A DNA stretch of 64,000 bases from Paraspadella gotoi (Eukaryota > Chaetognatha). The position numbers were made by a program, and so were the translations under genes. Each line of letters opens with the position of its first letter. Position 1 is the first letter of the stretch. The notes beneath the pieces are model-generated. The model was given only the letters and a program-made list of their open reading frames with translations. It ran no database searches and had not been told where the DNA came from. Shown piece after piece: positions 13,282 through 25,189 of the stretch. Location: the NCBI GenBank assembly GCA_051294375.1, contig CM119268.1, forward strand, positions 2,725,292-2,789,291. Reading direction: 5' to 3'.

Positions 13282-13316
<35 letters not shown>

Positions 13317-13322
13317 TCTCTT
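13190..13322. repeat. CT-rich microsatellite array
   Basis: About 130 bp of CT repeat interrupted by TTCT and CCTCT units. It lies just before the gap at 13387, so it may have caused the assembly break. Confidence 0.9.
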
Positions 13323-13386
13323 ATCGAGAAAAACATCTTCTTTGGCGATCAAAGTTGCGACAGTTGAAACGAAGCGTTTTTTTTTC

Positions 13387-13411
13387 NNNNNNNNNNNNNN
13401 NNNNNNNNNNN
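13387..13411. other. 25-N scaffold gap
   Basis: Exactly 25 N. Gaps of the same size occur at 26427, 28766, 31212 and 41733, several next to duplicated or low-quality sequence. A uniform size is typical of a gap-filling tool's placeholder rather than a measured gap. Confidence 0.98.
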
Positions 13412-13673
13412 TTTCGGTTTTAAGAAAAAATATATTCTGCTTCTTTGGAGACAATTTTGACATAGAGATTTCGTTTGTATTTGTTTGTTTATATTTTTAT
13501 GTTTAAAACGTCTACGCAAGAATTATATATAAAACCCAGGCGTTATCGAACGGTATATGCCGTTCTGTATTTTCCCTTTAATTCTTTTTATATCTTCTCT
13601 TTCCTTCTTTTATTTCCTTTCTTTTCTGTTTCAAAAATTAAAAATCCAAATTTTCACAATTTTTTGGGTTGAG

Positions 13674-13868
13674 ACACTTTTCGGTCGGTCTGTCGGTCGG
13701 TATGTCAGTCCGTCGGTCTGTCCCACTTATAGTCCCTCGCTCATTTGTTAAGACAGGAAAAAACTTCAAATTACGATTGTCTTTTGCCAAAAAAAAAAAA
13801 CAACAAAAAAACAAAAAACTTCAAATCCAAGTGACCGCTAGCGCCGCCTTCAGGAGATCCTAAAACTA
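13674..13868 (+). repeat. Dispersed repeat family 2, copy A
   Basis: The segment matches the reverse complement of about 18965-19125. Shared blocks in order are ACTTTTCGGTCGGTCTGTCG, GGTCGGTATGTC, CCACTTATA, CTCATTTGTTAAGACAG, AAAAAAC.TCAAAT, GCTAGCGCCGCCTT and ATCCTAAAACTA. One end is a degenerate GGTC/TGTC tetranucleotide repeat. The short non-coding length suggests a MITE- or SINE-like element. Confidence 0.8.
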
Positions 13869-13869
13869 T

Positions 13870-15509
13870 AGAGAATAAAATACGAGCTCAGAAAGTCACT
13901 CCGATGCAACGCACATTTGAATTTCCGTTCTTGATTCCTTTTGACGCCGCTTCTTTTCGTTCTTCGTCTTAGGACAAAATTTGTCGTTGGACAAAGACTT
14001 TGTCAAAGTTCGTCTTCGTTCGTCGAAGTTTGACTTCCATCGTCTCTTCCGTCAGACTTAATGAAAATCGTCATTATCGTCGTCCCCGAAGTTAATTATT
14101 AATTTATTATGATTCAAGTCGCAAAATATCAGTAAATGAGATATAATTAACGAGAGCCGTTAGATTAAAGCATATTTAAAAGGTACAAACCCAATCCCGA
14201 TCCCGGCCACGAAAAATATTAGCTATTTACAAACTCTTCTCTCTTAAATTGACGGAATGAACCGATGTCAAAATCCCAACGGTTCCGATCATAAAAAGAT
14301 ATGACGCCCGAGTCGCTCATCTCCGTCACAATGTCAGACTACAAAGTCGGTCATCTTTCTCCCGATCGATTGAGGCTCAGAAGCGACCTCATCCGTCAAA
14401 AAAAACCGCCGCTCCGCCGCCGCTCGCCGCTGCTGCTGCCGCTCCGCCGCTGCTGCTGCCGCCCGCCGCCGTCCCGGGGAATTATCGAGCCTCGTCTCGG
14501 TTTTCTCGTCGTTTCGTCTTTCATCGTCATCCATTCTGGGCGCAGTTGGCCAATCGATCGTTAACTTCGCTATCGTTATCGCTAATTAGTTTTATTATCA
14601 ATTGATAACTTTTATATCCATTGTTAACGACATCATAGATGATAACTTTATTAACTTTATTAAAATTCGCAAACCATGGTGGACTAAAATCCACCAAATT
14701 TCTGCTCTTTTGCATATTATTAATTTTCTCTTCTCTTTCGGTTACGAGCGTGTTAGTTTTATAACATTTTATTCAGTTACAAAACGTCAACTGTGCTCCA
14801 GTCACCATCCTTTCATTTATTTCCGCCACCATCTGTGCATCCATCCATCCATCCATCCTTACTTATTCTCTCCCTTAATCCTTTTTCCTTACCCCAACCA
14901 TCTGCTCCTTTCCTTTTTCCTTACCCTCGCTTCCGATGGAATCCGGCCCGGCCTCGGTTCCATGCAGAGAGCCGCATGATATATTAACTTGCCTCTCAAC
15001 TGGCCTCCGAGTCATCTTACCCGGAGGTAAGGAAGGTAAGTTCTGCATCTTATCCATTCTCTCCTTTCCACAACCCTTCCTCGCTACTTCGATTAAAAAA
15101 CGCCCACGCCTGAGGATACTCGCTGTTATCAAACCACAGCTCTGCTCACGATCCGTCACCTTCGACAACACCCTAACCACCGCTGACCACAACCCTAGAC
15201 ACCCCTGCCCACAACTCTCCTCATCCCCGACCACTCCCTAACCACGTCCGCCCACACGGATAATCTCTTCTTATTTTTCATTTAAAAAGTAAAAAAATCT
15301 CGGAGGAAATAAAAAAATCCTTTGGTTCTGCTGAGGCTCTGAGAGGAAAGAACATGTTGATGAGAAGAGAGAGGGAGAGAGAGGGGGAGAGAGAGGGAAG
15401 GAGAGGCAGAGAGAGATGTAGAGGGGGCGTGGTGCTGGAGGAGTGGGCGAAGTGAGAAAAGGGGAAATACAGAGCGAGAATCTGTCGACTATCAAGAGAT
15501 TTTGATATT
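13870..15509. other. No gene seen; CCG/CTG-rich patch and short repeats
   Basis: CGTCTTCGTT-type repeats lie near 13960-14080, a CCGCCGCTCGCCGCTGCTGC patch at 14405-14475, and (CATC)n at 14838-14860. A purine-rich GGGAGAGAGA segment runs from 15360 to 15420. Frames here, such as 14602-14979, have no recognisable domain. Confidence 0.5.
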
Positions 15510-17207
15510 NNNNNNNNNNNNNNNNNNNNNNNNNNNNNNNNNNNNNNNNNNNNNNNNNNNNNNNNNNNNNNNNNNNNNNNNNNNNNNNNNNNNNNNNNNN
15601 NNNNNNNNNNNNNNNNNNNNNNNNNNNNNNNNNNNNNNNNNNNNNNNNNNNNNNNNNNNNNNNNNNNNNNNNNNNNNNNNNNNNNNNNNNNNNNNNNNNN
15701 NNNNNNNNNNNNNNNNNNNNNNNNNNNNNNNNNNNAGAGAGAGAGAACGCGTTGAGGGAATAGAGAGGAGAAGTGGATACAGTAAGGCCACGATGAATAC
15801 GATGAGAAACAGAGAAACGCGGATAAAGTTACAAGGGTAGATCGCAGATCTTATTGTTTTTGACTTTTCGCGGTTGCAAAATGTAAGTTGTAAGTTATGT
15901 AACGTTGTAGGGTTAAAAAATGATTTTTTAAATTTGACAAAACTGAAAATATATAAAAGGCGTTAAGCATTAAAGACATACATAATCTGATCTCATAATA
16001 TCTACCAAATTAATAGCTAATTAAATCATCGAATTTAAAATTAATTCTTTTAGTTCAAAGATTCTTCGGGTTATTAAAAAAGTATTTTCTATTTATTTTA
16101 AAAATTAGATAAAAAGAATTAAAAAGATCAACGTCAAATTATGACCTTTGAAAAAAAAACAAAAAAAACAAAACTGAACCTCATCATCGAAGGAGATCGA
16201 ATTTCATGAAAAATCAAAATATTGAAAGTAACGAATTTATAAAAAAAAAAGAAATTATAAAAACAAAAGAAATACGAACTCTCATCGCGTCTGTATAATT
16301 GAAAAATGTTCAAAGATAACACGAACGAGAGAAGATCAATATGTCANNNNNNNNNNNNNNNNNNNNNNNNNNNNNNNNNNNNNNNNNNNNNNNNNNNNNN
16401 NNNNNNNNNNNNNNNNNNNNNNNNNNNNNNNNNNNNNNNNNNNNNNNNNNNNNNNNNNNNNNNNNNNNNNNNNNNNNNNNNNNNNNNNNNNNNNNNNNNN
16501 NNNNNNNNNNNNNNNNNNNNNNNNNNNNNNNNNNNNNNNNNNNNNNNNNNNNNNNNNNNNNNNNNNNNNNNNNNNNNNNNNNNNNNNNNNNNNNNNNNNN
16601 NNNNNNNNNNNNNNNNNNNNNNNNNNNNNNNNNNNNNNNNNNNNNNNNNNNNNNNNNNNNNNNNNNNNNNNNGAGAGAGTCAATAAGTTCCCATCTATCA
16701 TAGTTAAACGCTTGAGGTTGAAATTTTTAAATTAGTCTAATTTGTTTGCGTCTTTTCCATGATTTTCGGCTCCATCCTTTAATTAAGTAGACCATTATGC
16801 CAAATTAGTTTAAAATTCATTCGTTCGAAAGTTTATTCAGAAAAACGAAATGTTGGTTGGTTGGTTGGTTGTTTTATTAGTTGAAGCAAGCTTTAATTAA
16901 ACTTAATTTTCAACTACGGGCACGATTACTAAATTTTATGCAAAAATTACAAGTTGATTTCTATCTCGCCGTGTGCCTACAGTAAGATATTGCATGAGAC
17001 TGAAAGTCTTGATTGAAATCTCTGAGGGTCCTGCTATGTTATTATATCAAAAGAGGGATGGAGGCCTTAAGCAATCATAGCTCGTCCAAAATCATTGGAA
17101 AGATAACTAATTTATTAACGGAATTGATTTGATGTCAATAACTCGTAATTAAAAAACCCCAAATCACAGTTAACATAATTCGTCTTCTTTCTTTTTCTCA
17201 AGAGAGA

Positions 17208-17239
<32 letters not shown>

Positions 17240-17713
17240 NNNNNNNNNNNNNNNNNNNNNNNNNNNNNNNNNNNNNNNNNNNNNNNNNNNNNNNNNNNNN
17301 NNNNNNNNNNNNNNNNNNNNNNNNNNNNNNNNNNNNNNNNNNNNNNNNNNNNNNNNNNNNNNNNNNNNNNNNNNNNNNNNNNNNNNNNNNNNNNNNNNNN
17401 NNNNNNNNNNNNNNNNNNNNNNNNNNNNNNNNNNNNNNNNNNNNNNNNNNNNNNNNNNNNNNNNNNNNNNNNNNNNNNNNNNNNNNNNNNNNNNNNNNNN
17501 NNNNNNNNNNNNNNNNNNNNNNNNNNNNNNNNNNNNNNNNNNNNNNNNNNNNNNNNNNNNNNNNNNNNNNNNNNNNTCGCCTGTTCTCTTTTCATCTTAA
17601 GCCGCAATGATGAGCTGCTAAGCGGATTAAGCGATTTCATTTAAGATTTTTCCCCCCACGAGAGTCATGCGGAGAGAGTATAGAAAGAGAGAGAGCGAGA
17701 GAGAAAGAGAGAA

Positions 17714-17756
<43 letters not shown>

Positions 17757-18768
17757 CTTATGTTTCGTTATATAAATTGTTTTTATCGGTAACCAATATA
17801 AGATACATTTTCCCGTCAATATAAAAAATATCGAAAGGATAATTTGTGATTTTGAGAGGGAGAGTGAAAAGTTGAAATTTGAAATGTTCGAAATTAGTAA
17901 GTAAGTTTAAACGGGAGCTTCAAAATTGAACTAAATTAAAAATTAAACCAACGAGCGTAGTTATGAGTTTGCCGTAATCTTTTAATGAAACGAAAAATAG
18001 CAAAATTTTAATTTTTTTTCAATATGCGTCATCGACAAAAATTTTCTCTCTTTTAATAGTATATATATTAGCAAAAATAATACCAGCGCCCTCGGGACAC
18101 CGTTCCTTCTCCGGCCCGAAGTTCGAGAAGAAAAAAAACCCGCTGGAAGAGAGAAATATTAAAAGCGAAAGGCAAAGAAAGAAAAACAATAACTTGTTTT
18201 GTTTGGATTCCTAGCGGCCGTCAGAAACAATGAGGGGATTTGCGCGTTAAGTCGTGTAAATCTTAAACAATCTAATTAGTTCCTTCGATGAAAAGGAGAN
18301 NNNNNNNNNNNNNNNNNNNNNNNNNNNNNNNNNNNNNNNNNNNNNNNNNNNNNNNNNNNNNNNNNNNNNNNNNNNNNNNNNNNNNNNNNNNNNNNNNNNN
18401 NNNNNNNNNNNNNNNNNNNNNNNNNNNNNNNNNNNNNAAAAGAATTAATTTTCGATGAATTTGACAAAAGAAATCGATCGAGTTCAATTTCCGTTCGTAA
18501 ACAGAGCGAAAAGAAGTTGAAGTTAAATGGAAGGCGNNNNNNNNNNNNNNNNNNNNNNNNNNNNNNNNNNNNNNNNNNNNNNNNNNNNNNNNNNNNNNNN
18601 NNNNNNNNNNNNNNNNNNNNNNNNNNNNNNNNNNNNNNNNNNNNNNNNNNNNNNNNNNNNNNNNNNNNNNNNNNNNNNNNNNNNNNNNNNNNNNNNNNNN
18701 NNNNNNNNNNNNNNNNNNNNNNNNNNNNNNNNNNNNNNNNNNNNNNNNNNNNNNNNNNNNNNNNNNNN
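15510..18768. other. Cluster of five sized scaffold gaps
   Basis: Runs of N occupy 15510-15735, 16347-16672, 17240-17576, 18300-18437 and 18537-18768. Three of them (15735, 16672, 17239) abut GA repeats directly. Sequence between gaps is AT-rich, with (TTGG)n at about 16853-16870 and a GA tract at 17673-17753. No gene is recognisable in the islands. Confidence 0.95.
16990..17125 (+). repeat. Dispersed repeat family 1, diverged copy
   Basis: Shares AGTCTTGATTGAAATCT, GGTCCTGCTATGTTATTAT, GATGGAGGCCTTAA, GTCCAAAATCATTGG and AAGATAACTAATTTATTAA in the order found at 3720-3840 and, reversed, at 38210-38330. It is more diverged than those two, so the family has copies of different ages. Confidence 0.65.
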
Positions 18769-18817
18769 TTCAAATGTGTTGCGCCGAAGTGACTGCCTTA
18801 TCATATATGTTTCTTGT

Positions 18818-18880
18818 GACATGACATAAACATTAGATTACATGACATGACGACGTGACATGACATGACATGAATACATA
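18818..18880. repeat. (TGACA)n pentanucleotide repeat
   Basis: Imperfect ACATG/TGACA units are repeated about ten times with interruptions. Confidence 0.8.
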
Positions 18881-18954
18881 ACTACATTAACTTATTTACT
18901 TTCTTAGCCCGTGGATTTATGACATGCACTGCATCAAATAGACGGCTATTATTT

Positions 18955-19140
18955 CTTAGTTTTAGGATTTCTTAAAGGCGGCGCTAGCAGTCCCTTAGAT
19001 TTGAGGTTTTTTCTGTCTTAACAAATGAGCAACCATCTATAGGCAAATTATATACATTTTTAATATAAGTGGAATGACAGACATACCGACCGACCGTCGG
19101 ACCAACCGACAGACCGACCGAAAAGTAACTTATAGAACTC
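18955..19140 (-). repeat. Dispersed repeat family 2, copy B (inverted)
   Basis: Reverse-complement counterpart of 13674-13868. It carries AAGGCGGCGCTAGC, CTGTCTTAACAAATGAG, TATAAGTGG and the GACCGACC tetranucleotide end. It has about 25-30 bp extra between the GTTAAGACAG block and the tetranucleotide block, so indels separate the copies. Confidence 0.8.
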
Positions 19141-19980
19141 AAAATCAAGTAGTAGAGATTCCTAAATTCGAGAGAGAAGAAAGTATAGAGGAAAATTAAA
19201 GGTTTTCAACTCTGAGAAGTACAAGCTGAATTCAAGTAGAGAAGAAAAGGCGATGAACCGAAATAGATAAGAAAAAGCTGCTGAACCGAAATAGAGAGGA
19301 AAAGGCTTTGAGTTCGGAAAGAGAGGAAAGGTGTCGAACTCAACCTTTTCAATTTAAATTCGTGAATTTAGTGAATCGAAAAAAAAAGAAAAAAAAAATT
19401 CAATTCGAACTTCCGATTTTTTTTTGTCCTTTCGATTTTTTTTAAAAATTAAACTATTTGAATTTTTTTTAATTCATCTTTTTCATTACTATTGAATTTT
19501 TTACGGTTTAATGCCTTTTTAAATTCTATTTTACGGCTTCCAGATGAACTCAGCCGGAGTTACTTTAATAGGGAAATAGGGTTCAAGAAAAAAAAACATT
19601 GGAGAACAATCCAATTTAAAAAGTAGTAACGAATGTTTCACAAACATTCAACATTTAATATATCAAGCGTAGAATGGTTTAGCAATGAATTATTAAGAAT
19701 GAATTATACCGCGCTTTAAAAACAGACAAGTCTTGTTAACACAATTTTTTTATAACGATATAATTTAACCACCGGCTCTTTTTATAAACCCGAGGACGGT
19801 CGAGAAAAAGAAATATAACCAAAGTAAACAAACAGAAGCCGCAGTTTTTTTTTTAGAAAGGAAAAAAAAAAGAAAGAAAAAGAAAAAAAAACTTTCCCTT
19901 CTACTTCCCCGGGCACAACTGGGCGGTTGAGAGCGAGCTTTTCTTATTTGCTTTCAACTCCCGTTTGAAATCGGCGGAGG
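19141..19980. other. No gene seen; purine-rich to AT-rich DNA
   Basis: A short imperfect repeat of GAACCGAAATAGA lies at 19254-19300. Otherwise this is AT-rich DNA with poly-A/poly-T runs and no coding signal. Confidence 0.55.
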
Positions 19981-19983
19981 ACC

Positions 19984-20003
19984 GAGAGAGAGAGGGGAGA
20001 GAG

Positions 20004-20044
<41 letters not shown>
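19984..20044. repeat. (GA)n microsatellite
   Basis: GA repeat with two GGGA interruptions at its 5' end. Confidence 0.95.
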
Positions 20045-20046
<2 letters not shown>

Positions 20047-20135
20047 GTCATCTTATTTCAAGAGGCGATGTTTCGTAACTAGCCTTGTCATCGAAGTTGG
20101 CAAAGTTCGAAGCCGAATCTTCCCCCGCGAGAGTC

Positions 20136-20240
20136 TATTTTCTATTTTCTATGTTCTGTTTTCTGTTTTCTGTTTTCTGTTTTCTATGTTCTGTTTTCTG
20201 TTTTCTGTTTTCTGTTTTCTATTTTCTATTTTCTATTTTT
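20136..20240. repeat. TTTTCTG/TTTTCTA heptanucleotide tandem repeat
   Basis: Roughly fourteen copies of a TTTTCTR 7-mer, some with a TATGTTCTG variant. It makes the + frame 20085-20306 read as a Phe/Leu/Cys/Ser repeat, so that frame is not a gene. Confidence 0.9.
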
Positions 20241-20328
20241 TTCATTTTCCTTTTAAAGTTTTGTTTTTTCCCTTCGTCAGCTGATGTCAGTCTCGCAGAA
20301 ACTTGAGTAATTTAAAGCCGTCGTTGTT

Positions 20329-20479
20329 TACTATATACTGTAGTTAAACAATGTGAGTATTAACTAAGGTACAGTTAATTACAATATACAGTAGTTAATC
20401 AATGTTGGTATTAACTAACGTACAGTTAATTACTATATACTGTAGTTAAACAATTTTGTATTAACTAACGTACAGTTAA
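20329..20479. repeat. Three tandem copies of a 50-bp unit rich in inverted repeats
   Basis: Units start at 20329, 20379 and 20430. Each contains TTAACTAACGTACAGTTAA or a near variant, whose ends TTAACT and AGTTAA are inverted repeats, and a TATATACTGTAGTTAA segment. It is compact and well conserved compared with its surroundings. Confidence 0.9.
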
Positions 20480-21533
20480 TTACTGCAGATTCCAAACTTC
20501 TCGTCGCAGTGAACGAGTCTTCTCACAAACGCACACTTTTCCCCAACATCTGTGACACACGTTTCAATATCACGAATCATCTCGAATTTTTTCACGCGTT
20601 TATTCGTATTGAAATATCTCACGAATCACGAATCACGATTCACTCTTCCGTTGCAACTTCAACACCATCGCCCATGTTTCGCTTCTCGGAAATAAAAAAG
20701 AGAAAAGTGAAATGTATATCCAGTTTTCTCCTCTTTTCAATTTCACACGCGCGCCTCCCCCCGGCGACTGGAAAAAATATCAAATAAACAAAAAAAAGGT
20801 AAAACAGTTACTATTCCATCATTCCTCTCTCTCTCTCTCTCTCTCGCTCTCTTCGTTCCGGCCTTGCATCTCATCCTCTCTCCTCTCCTCTCTCTCTCTC
20901 TGGAGCTCCGCCCTCTTTAGTCTAGTGTCAGATGGGTATTCGTTCCCTGCCGTTGCTGGGCGAGTGGCAAGGGGAGGTGGGACGGGTGGTCGCAGGCGGG
21001 TTAGCCGTTTCACGGATCCGTAACCTCAAACATTTTTTTAACCAAATCTCAAGGAAAATTGGGGGAAAAGCGCACGGTTTTTTTTTTCGTTGGGAAACGC
21101 GAAACGGTTTGTAGTGTAAAAAAAAGAGGGATTCGCTGTATCGCTTTGTCGGTCACGAGGGGATTTTCAGTATTTGCTTCCCGAGTTGCGATTCGATATT
21201 AAGCCTCTTTTGAAATTCGTTTTCGTCCTTTGGAAAAGAATAAATGCTGATATTTTTATCATAGTGTCACATAGGATAAAGTCACTTTGAAAATTAATTA
21301 ATTTATTCTTTGTAATCCATTGAATTTAGATGTGTTGAGGTTTTGGAAAAATCAAATAATGATTTGCTAACGATTTTTTACTTTAAATTTTTTTATTACA
21401 TGTTCTCAAAACGAGACGTACCATCCGATTCTATTTTTATCAATTTGGATTAAGATCGAAACTTCTTTGTGAATAATAACTATCTCCCTCTCTCCCAGGA
21501 ATTTTCATCGATTTAGTAAATCGGGGCAAAATA

Positions 21534-21710
21534 TTTAATCGAAGATTTAGTTAAAGATTTAATCGAAGATTTAGTTGAAGATTTAAGCGAAGATAGCGAA
21601 GATAGCGAAATTGAAGATTTAAGCAAAGATTTGGGCAAAGATTTAGTCGAATATTTAAGCAAAGATTTAGTCGAAGATTTAGGCGAAGATTTAGTTGAAG
21701 ATTTAAGCCT
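21534..21710. repeat. 12-bp tandem repeat (GAAGATTTAGTY-like)
   Basis: About fourteen units of a 12-mer with the GAAGATTTA core. Because 12 is a multiple of three, the minus strand at 21513-21776 stays open and reads as a KSSTKSLPKS-type Ser/Lys repeat. No start context or domain supports a real protein. Confidence 0.85.
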
Positions 21711-22215
21711 CTTTCGCTGATCATTTGTTAGTCCAACTCGATCCTCTGTTTTCTCAGGAATTCGGAATTTCAACAAAATCCAAACAAAGGATCATCAATC
21801 CACCCGACGGGGGGGGGGAAAGCTTTTCCGGGAAATGCTAATTGCGTCGAGGATTTCTGAGAAATTGGAATTGAGGATTGGGAAGAATGGAGACAAAGAT
21901 GTACTGTTGTACATAATAGTATCAAATTTAAATCTATTTGAAATTTATGCAAAAGACTTTATAATTTAGCAAGTATATAATAAGACGTATGACCAAGCAC
22001 ACTGTGCTTTTGAAAAAAACAACCAAAAAAACAGGAAATGAATCCATCCTGTTCCACTGTGGCTTTCGCGAATTCCGACGTGTGACACAAATATTTATGT
22101 TTTCTTCAAAGGCGATAATCACATTTTAGTGAGAAACAGACTTTTTTTTCATTTCAGTGAGACAGACTTTCTTCAAATCTCTGTCTCAAAAAGACAAGAT
22201 TTATCTCCTCAGCGA

Positions 22216-22217
<2 letters not shown>

Positions 22218-22252
<35 letters not shown>
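22218..22252. repeat. (GA)n microsatellite
   Basis: Uninterrupted GA dinucleotide tract. Confidence 0.95.
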
Positions 22253-22257
<5 letters not shown>

Positions 22258-22579
22258 AATCCAGCGTGGACGTCCGTGCAAAATAGAACATATAAATTGT
22301 TACGGGGTAGAAAGAGGGAGAAGGAAAGAGAGAAAAAAAGATAGGGAGAAATAAAATTACTATTATTGTCAAAATTTAAGACTAATGGCGGCAGTTGTCG
22401 ACTGTGGATAAGAAATCTTCCGCCGAAAATAATGATTAATGTTTAGAGGGTGATGATACTAAAGATTAATCACGATAAAAATAGTATTAAAGAATGCATT
22501 ATGAAAAAATAAAAACGCCTATGAAACTCGCTGATCCTTGAATAGATTATTCAAAAAAAACATTTGGTCACGTCCTTGA

Positions 22580-22716
<137 letters not shown>

Positions 22717-22819
22717 GAAACAAGAACCGTCTGTCTCATGGAATCGTCGCCCATCGATTTCATTGACCGCATGAGTCTGCATGAAAATCCGTCATTGACT
22801 TCCTTCTTTATCAAAGGGA

Positions 22820-22942
22820 GGATTGAAAGATAGAAAGTAATAAGGAAAGAAAGAAAGAAATAAGGAAAGAAAGTAAGAAAGAAATAAGGAAAGAAAGAAA
22901 GAAAGAAATAAGGAAAAAAAAGAAAGAAAGAAAGAAAGAAGT
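22820..22942. repeat. (GAAA)n / AAGGAAAGAAAGAAAT repeat
   Basis: Tetranucleotide GAAA array with periodic TAAGG interruptions, giving a higher-order unit of about 24-30 bp. Confidence 0.9.
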
Positions 22943-23630
22943 GTTGACAATTGAAACGATCTGTGGGTGCTAACAAGCTGGGAAAGCAGACAATAGGAAT
23001 GAGAGGAGAGCGAGAGAAGATGAGAGAGAGAGAGAGTAGAGAGAGAAGAAGAGATGAGAGGAAGAGAGAGAGAGCAGAGAGAGAGAGAGCAGAAGAGAAG
23101 AGCCCGGCTTAAATATATTGGCGACAATGTTGAGAAAACGGTCAGTTGTGGATCTTCTAATGGATTCTCGGAGGCAAACGAGGAAAGCAAAGGGAATGAA
23201 GAAAAAGAAAGGAAGGAAAAAATTGCGAATAAAATAAGTTGCTGGATTGTAAAGAAGTAAAGGAATAGAATATAATATAATTGTTAAAGGAGGAAGGAAT
23301 AACTAACGATTTCCAGAAAAGCAAGCTTGGTTAAAATAATTTTTAACATTAATATACTTCTTATGTTATTTTATTTTCTTTTTATTTTTATATTTTTTCT
23401 TATAGAAGTTTTCGTGACCATATATGGTTAAGAGAGAATGATATAAGGGACATTATTTGTGATTTCGTATAATGTCTATAGTCGTGATTTATTATTTCAT
23501 GGCTTTTTTAACAAGGTCACGTCTGTTACACACTTAATTCGATCGCTCAGTTGTTACGTCGAGTCGTTGAAATTCTCGTATCGTCAATAACAAAAGATTT
23601 TTGATTTGTCTTCACGGTTTGAAAGGTTTT

Positions 23631-23762
23631 AGAGTGAAGGGTTTGAGAGTGAAGTGTTGAGAGTGAAGGGTTGAGAGTGAAGTGGTTGAAGAGTGACAGG
23701 TTTTGAGAAAGCGAATGGTTGAGAGTGAAGGTTGAGAGTGAAGGTATTTGAGAGTGAAAGGG
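23631..23762. repeat. GAGAGTGAAGGGTT minisatellite
   Basis: About nine units of a 13-15-bp sequence (GAGAGTGAAGGGTT with variants). The same array appears at 26953-27078 in copy 2 of the surrounding duplication. Confidence 0.9.
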
Positions 23763-25189
23763 ATGAAAATGTTGTTTAAATGTTAAAACCGCACGTTTAT
23801 AACATATATGTACGTACTTCGTCAGTTTAATGATTAGCCAAAAAAAATTAATGTTAAAAAAAGGTATTCGTTAAAACATTTCAAACGGATAGAACAAGAG
23901 TCCGCAAACAATCCCAAAAAAGGGAACATATGTTGAGCGAAGTGAGTTTCGCAAAGGCAGCAATAAACTCTAATACGGAAGTGAACTTCCTGGGTTCTTG
24001 CGGGGAGGAAAAGGGGTTGGGGCGAAAGTGAGAGAGTAACTCGTAGCTCCTTTATCTTTTATTTGAAAAGGAATTATGTGGATTTCGGGGTTTGAGGTAT
24101 GGGGGGTAAGCCATGATGAGAGACAAAGAGAGTTCGCCTAACATATAGAGACAAGCAGATGGGTCTCTCAAGCTCTTCGTGATCTTGAATACTTTCACAT
24201 TTTCTCTGCAGCGAGAAGATAAATGCAAAGAAAAAAAGAGAATCTACGTCGCACGTTCACGAGGTTAAGAAAATACATAGAAATTACATTATTCATGACA
24301 ACTGGTACTTCAATCAACAGTTTTGTATCTTTTCGTTTTTGAAGTTCTCCCATTATTGTTCTTCTTCTAGCGCGTCCATCTTATGAAATTCTTTCTAATT
24401 TTCTTTTTCTCTGGTGCTCCTCTAACCGGCTCTAATGCGTTTCTCGTCTAGCGCAGCCGAGAAAAAAAGGGAAAAAACAAGGAAAAAAGAAATAAAGAAG
24501 AAAAAAAAAGAAAAGTATAATGAAAGAAGAACGCCGCGTAAGTCGGCCGGTTCTCGCTTCCGCCCGCCCCCTTCAACCCAAAAGGCCGCCGGGTTTCCAT
24601 CGGCCGGTGGAGACCTGCGGGACGAATATCGTCATTCTGTCCTTAATTCTTTCGGCTTCTTCTTTTCCGACCTTATCCGACGCCCGGGAATCTCCATCCT
24701 CTTCCTCTCAGTTCGTCAGTCTCTCATGTATTCTCTCTGTCATCTCTCTCTCTCATATTAGTCTCTCTCATCTCATCACTCACACACACACCACTCCTAA
24801 AAGGGTTCGAACTCCCAGGCGCCGTGAATTTTGGGGTGACGTTTTAATGAAGACAAATCTGAGTTACATGAGCAGCGGAAAGAAGCGATAGAGGAAATCG
24901 ATAGAAAGAAGGGAAAATGCGAGAGAGCGAATTGCGGATATGACTATCGCATTGCGTATGCAAAATGAAGAGATGTTTGGAAAAAAGCGAATCGACAAAT
25001 TACACATAGTGGAATAACAATTAAACAACAAATCCAGACACAGAAAAAAGTTGGGGAAGAAAAAAAAACCCACATGGAAGAATCAATATTATTTACATAA
25101 ATCTTCACAATTACTATTTAAAAAGGACGAAGCTTCGTAAGTTGGAAGACTGAAAATACGACTTACAACTCCACCGCTCTCGTCCACCA

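Noticed and set aside
24797-24825. GGGTTCGAACTCCCA resembling a tRNA T-arm
   Set aside because: No matching acceptor, D or anticodon arms upstream, and the other copy (28037) differs in the core.
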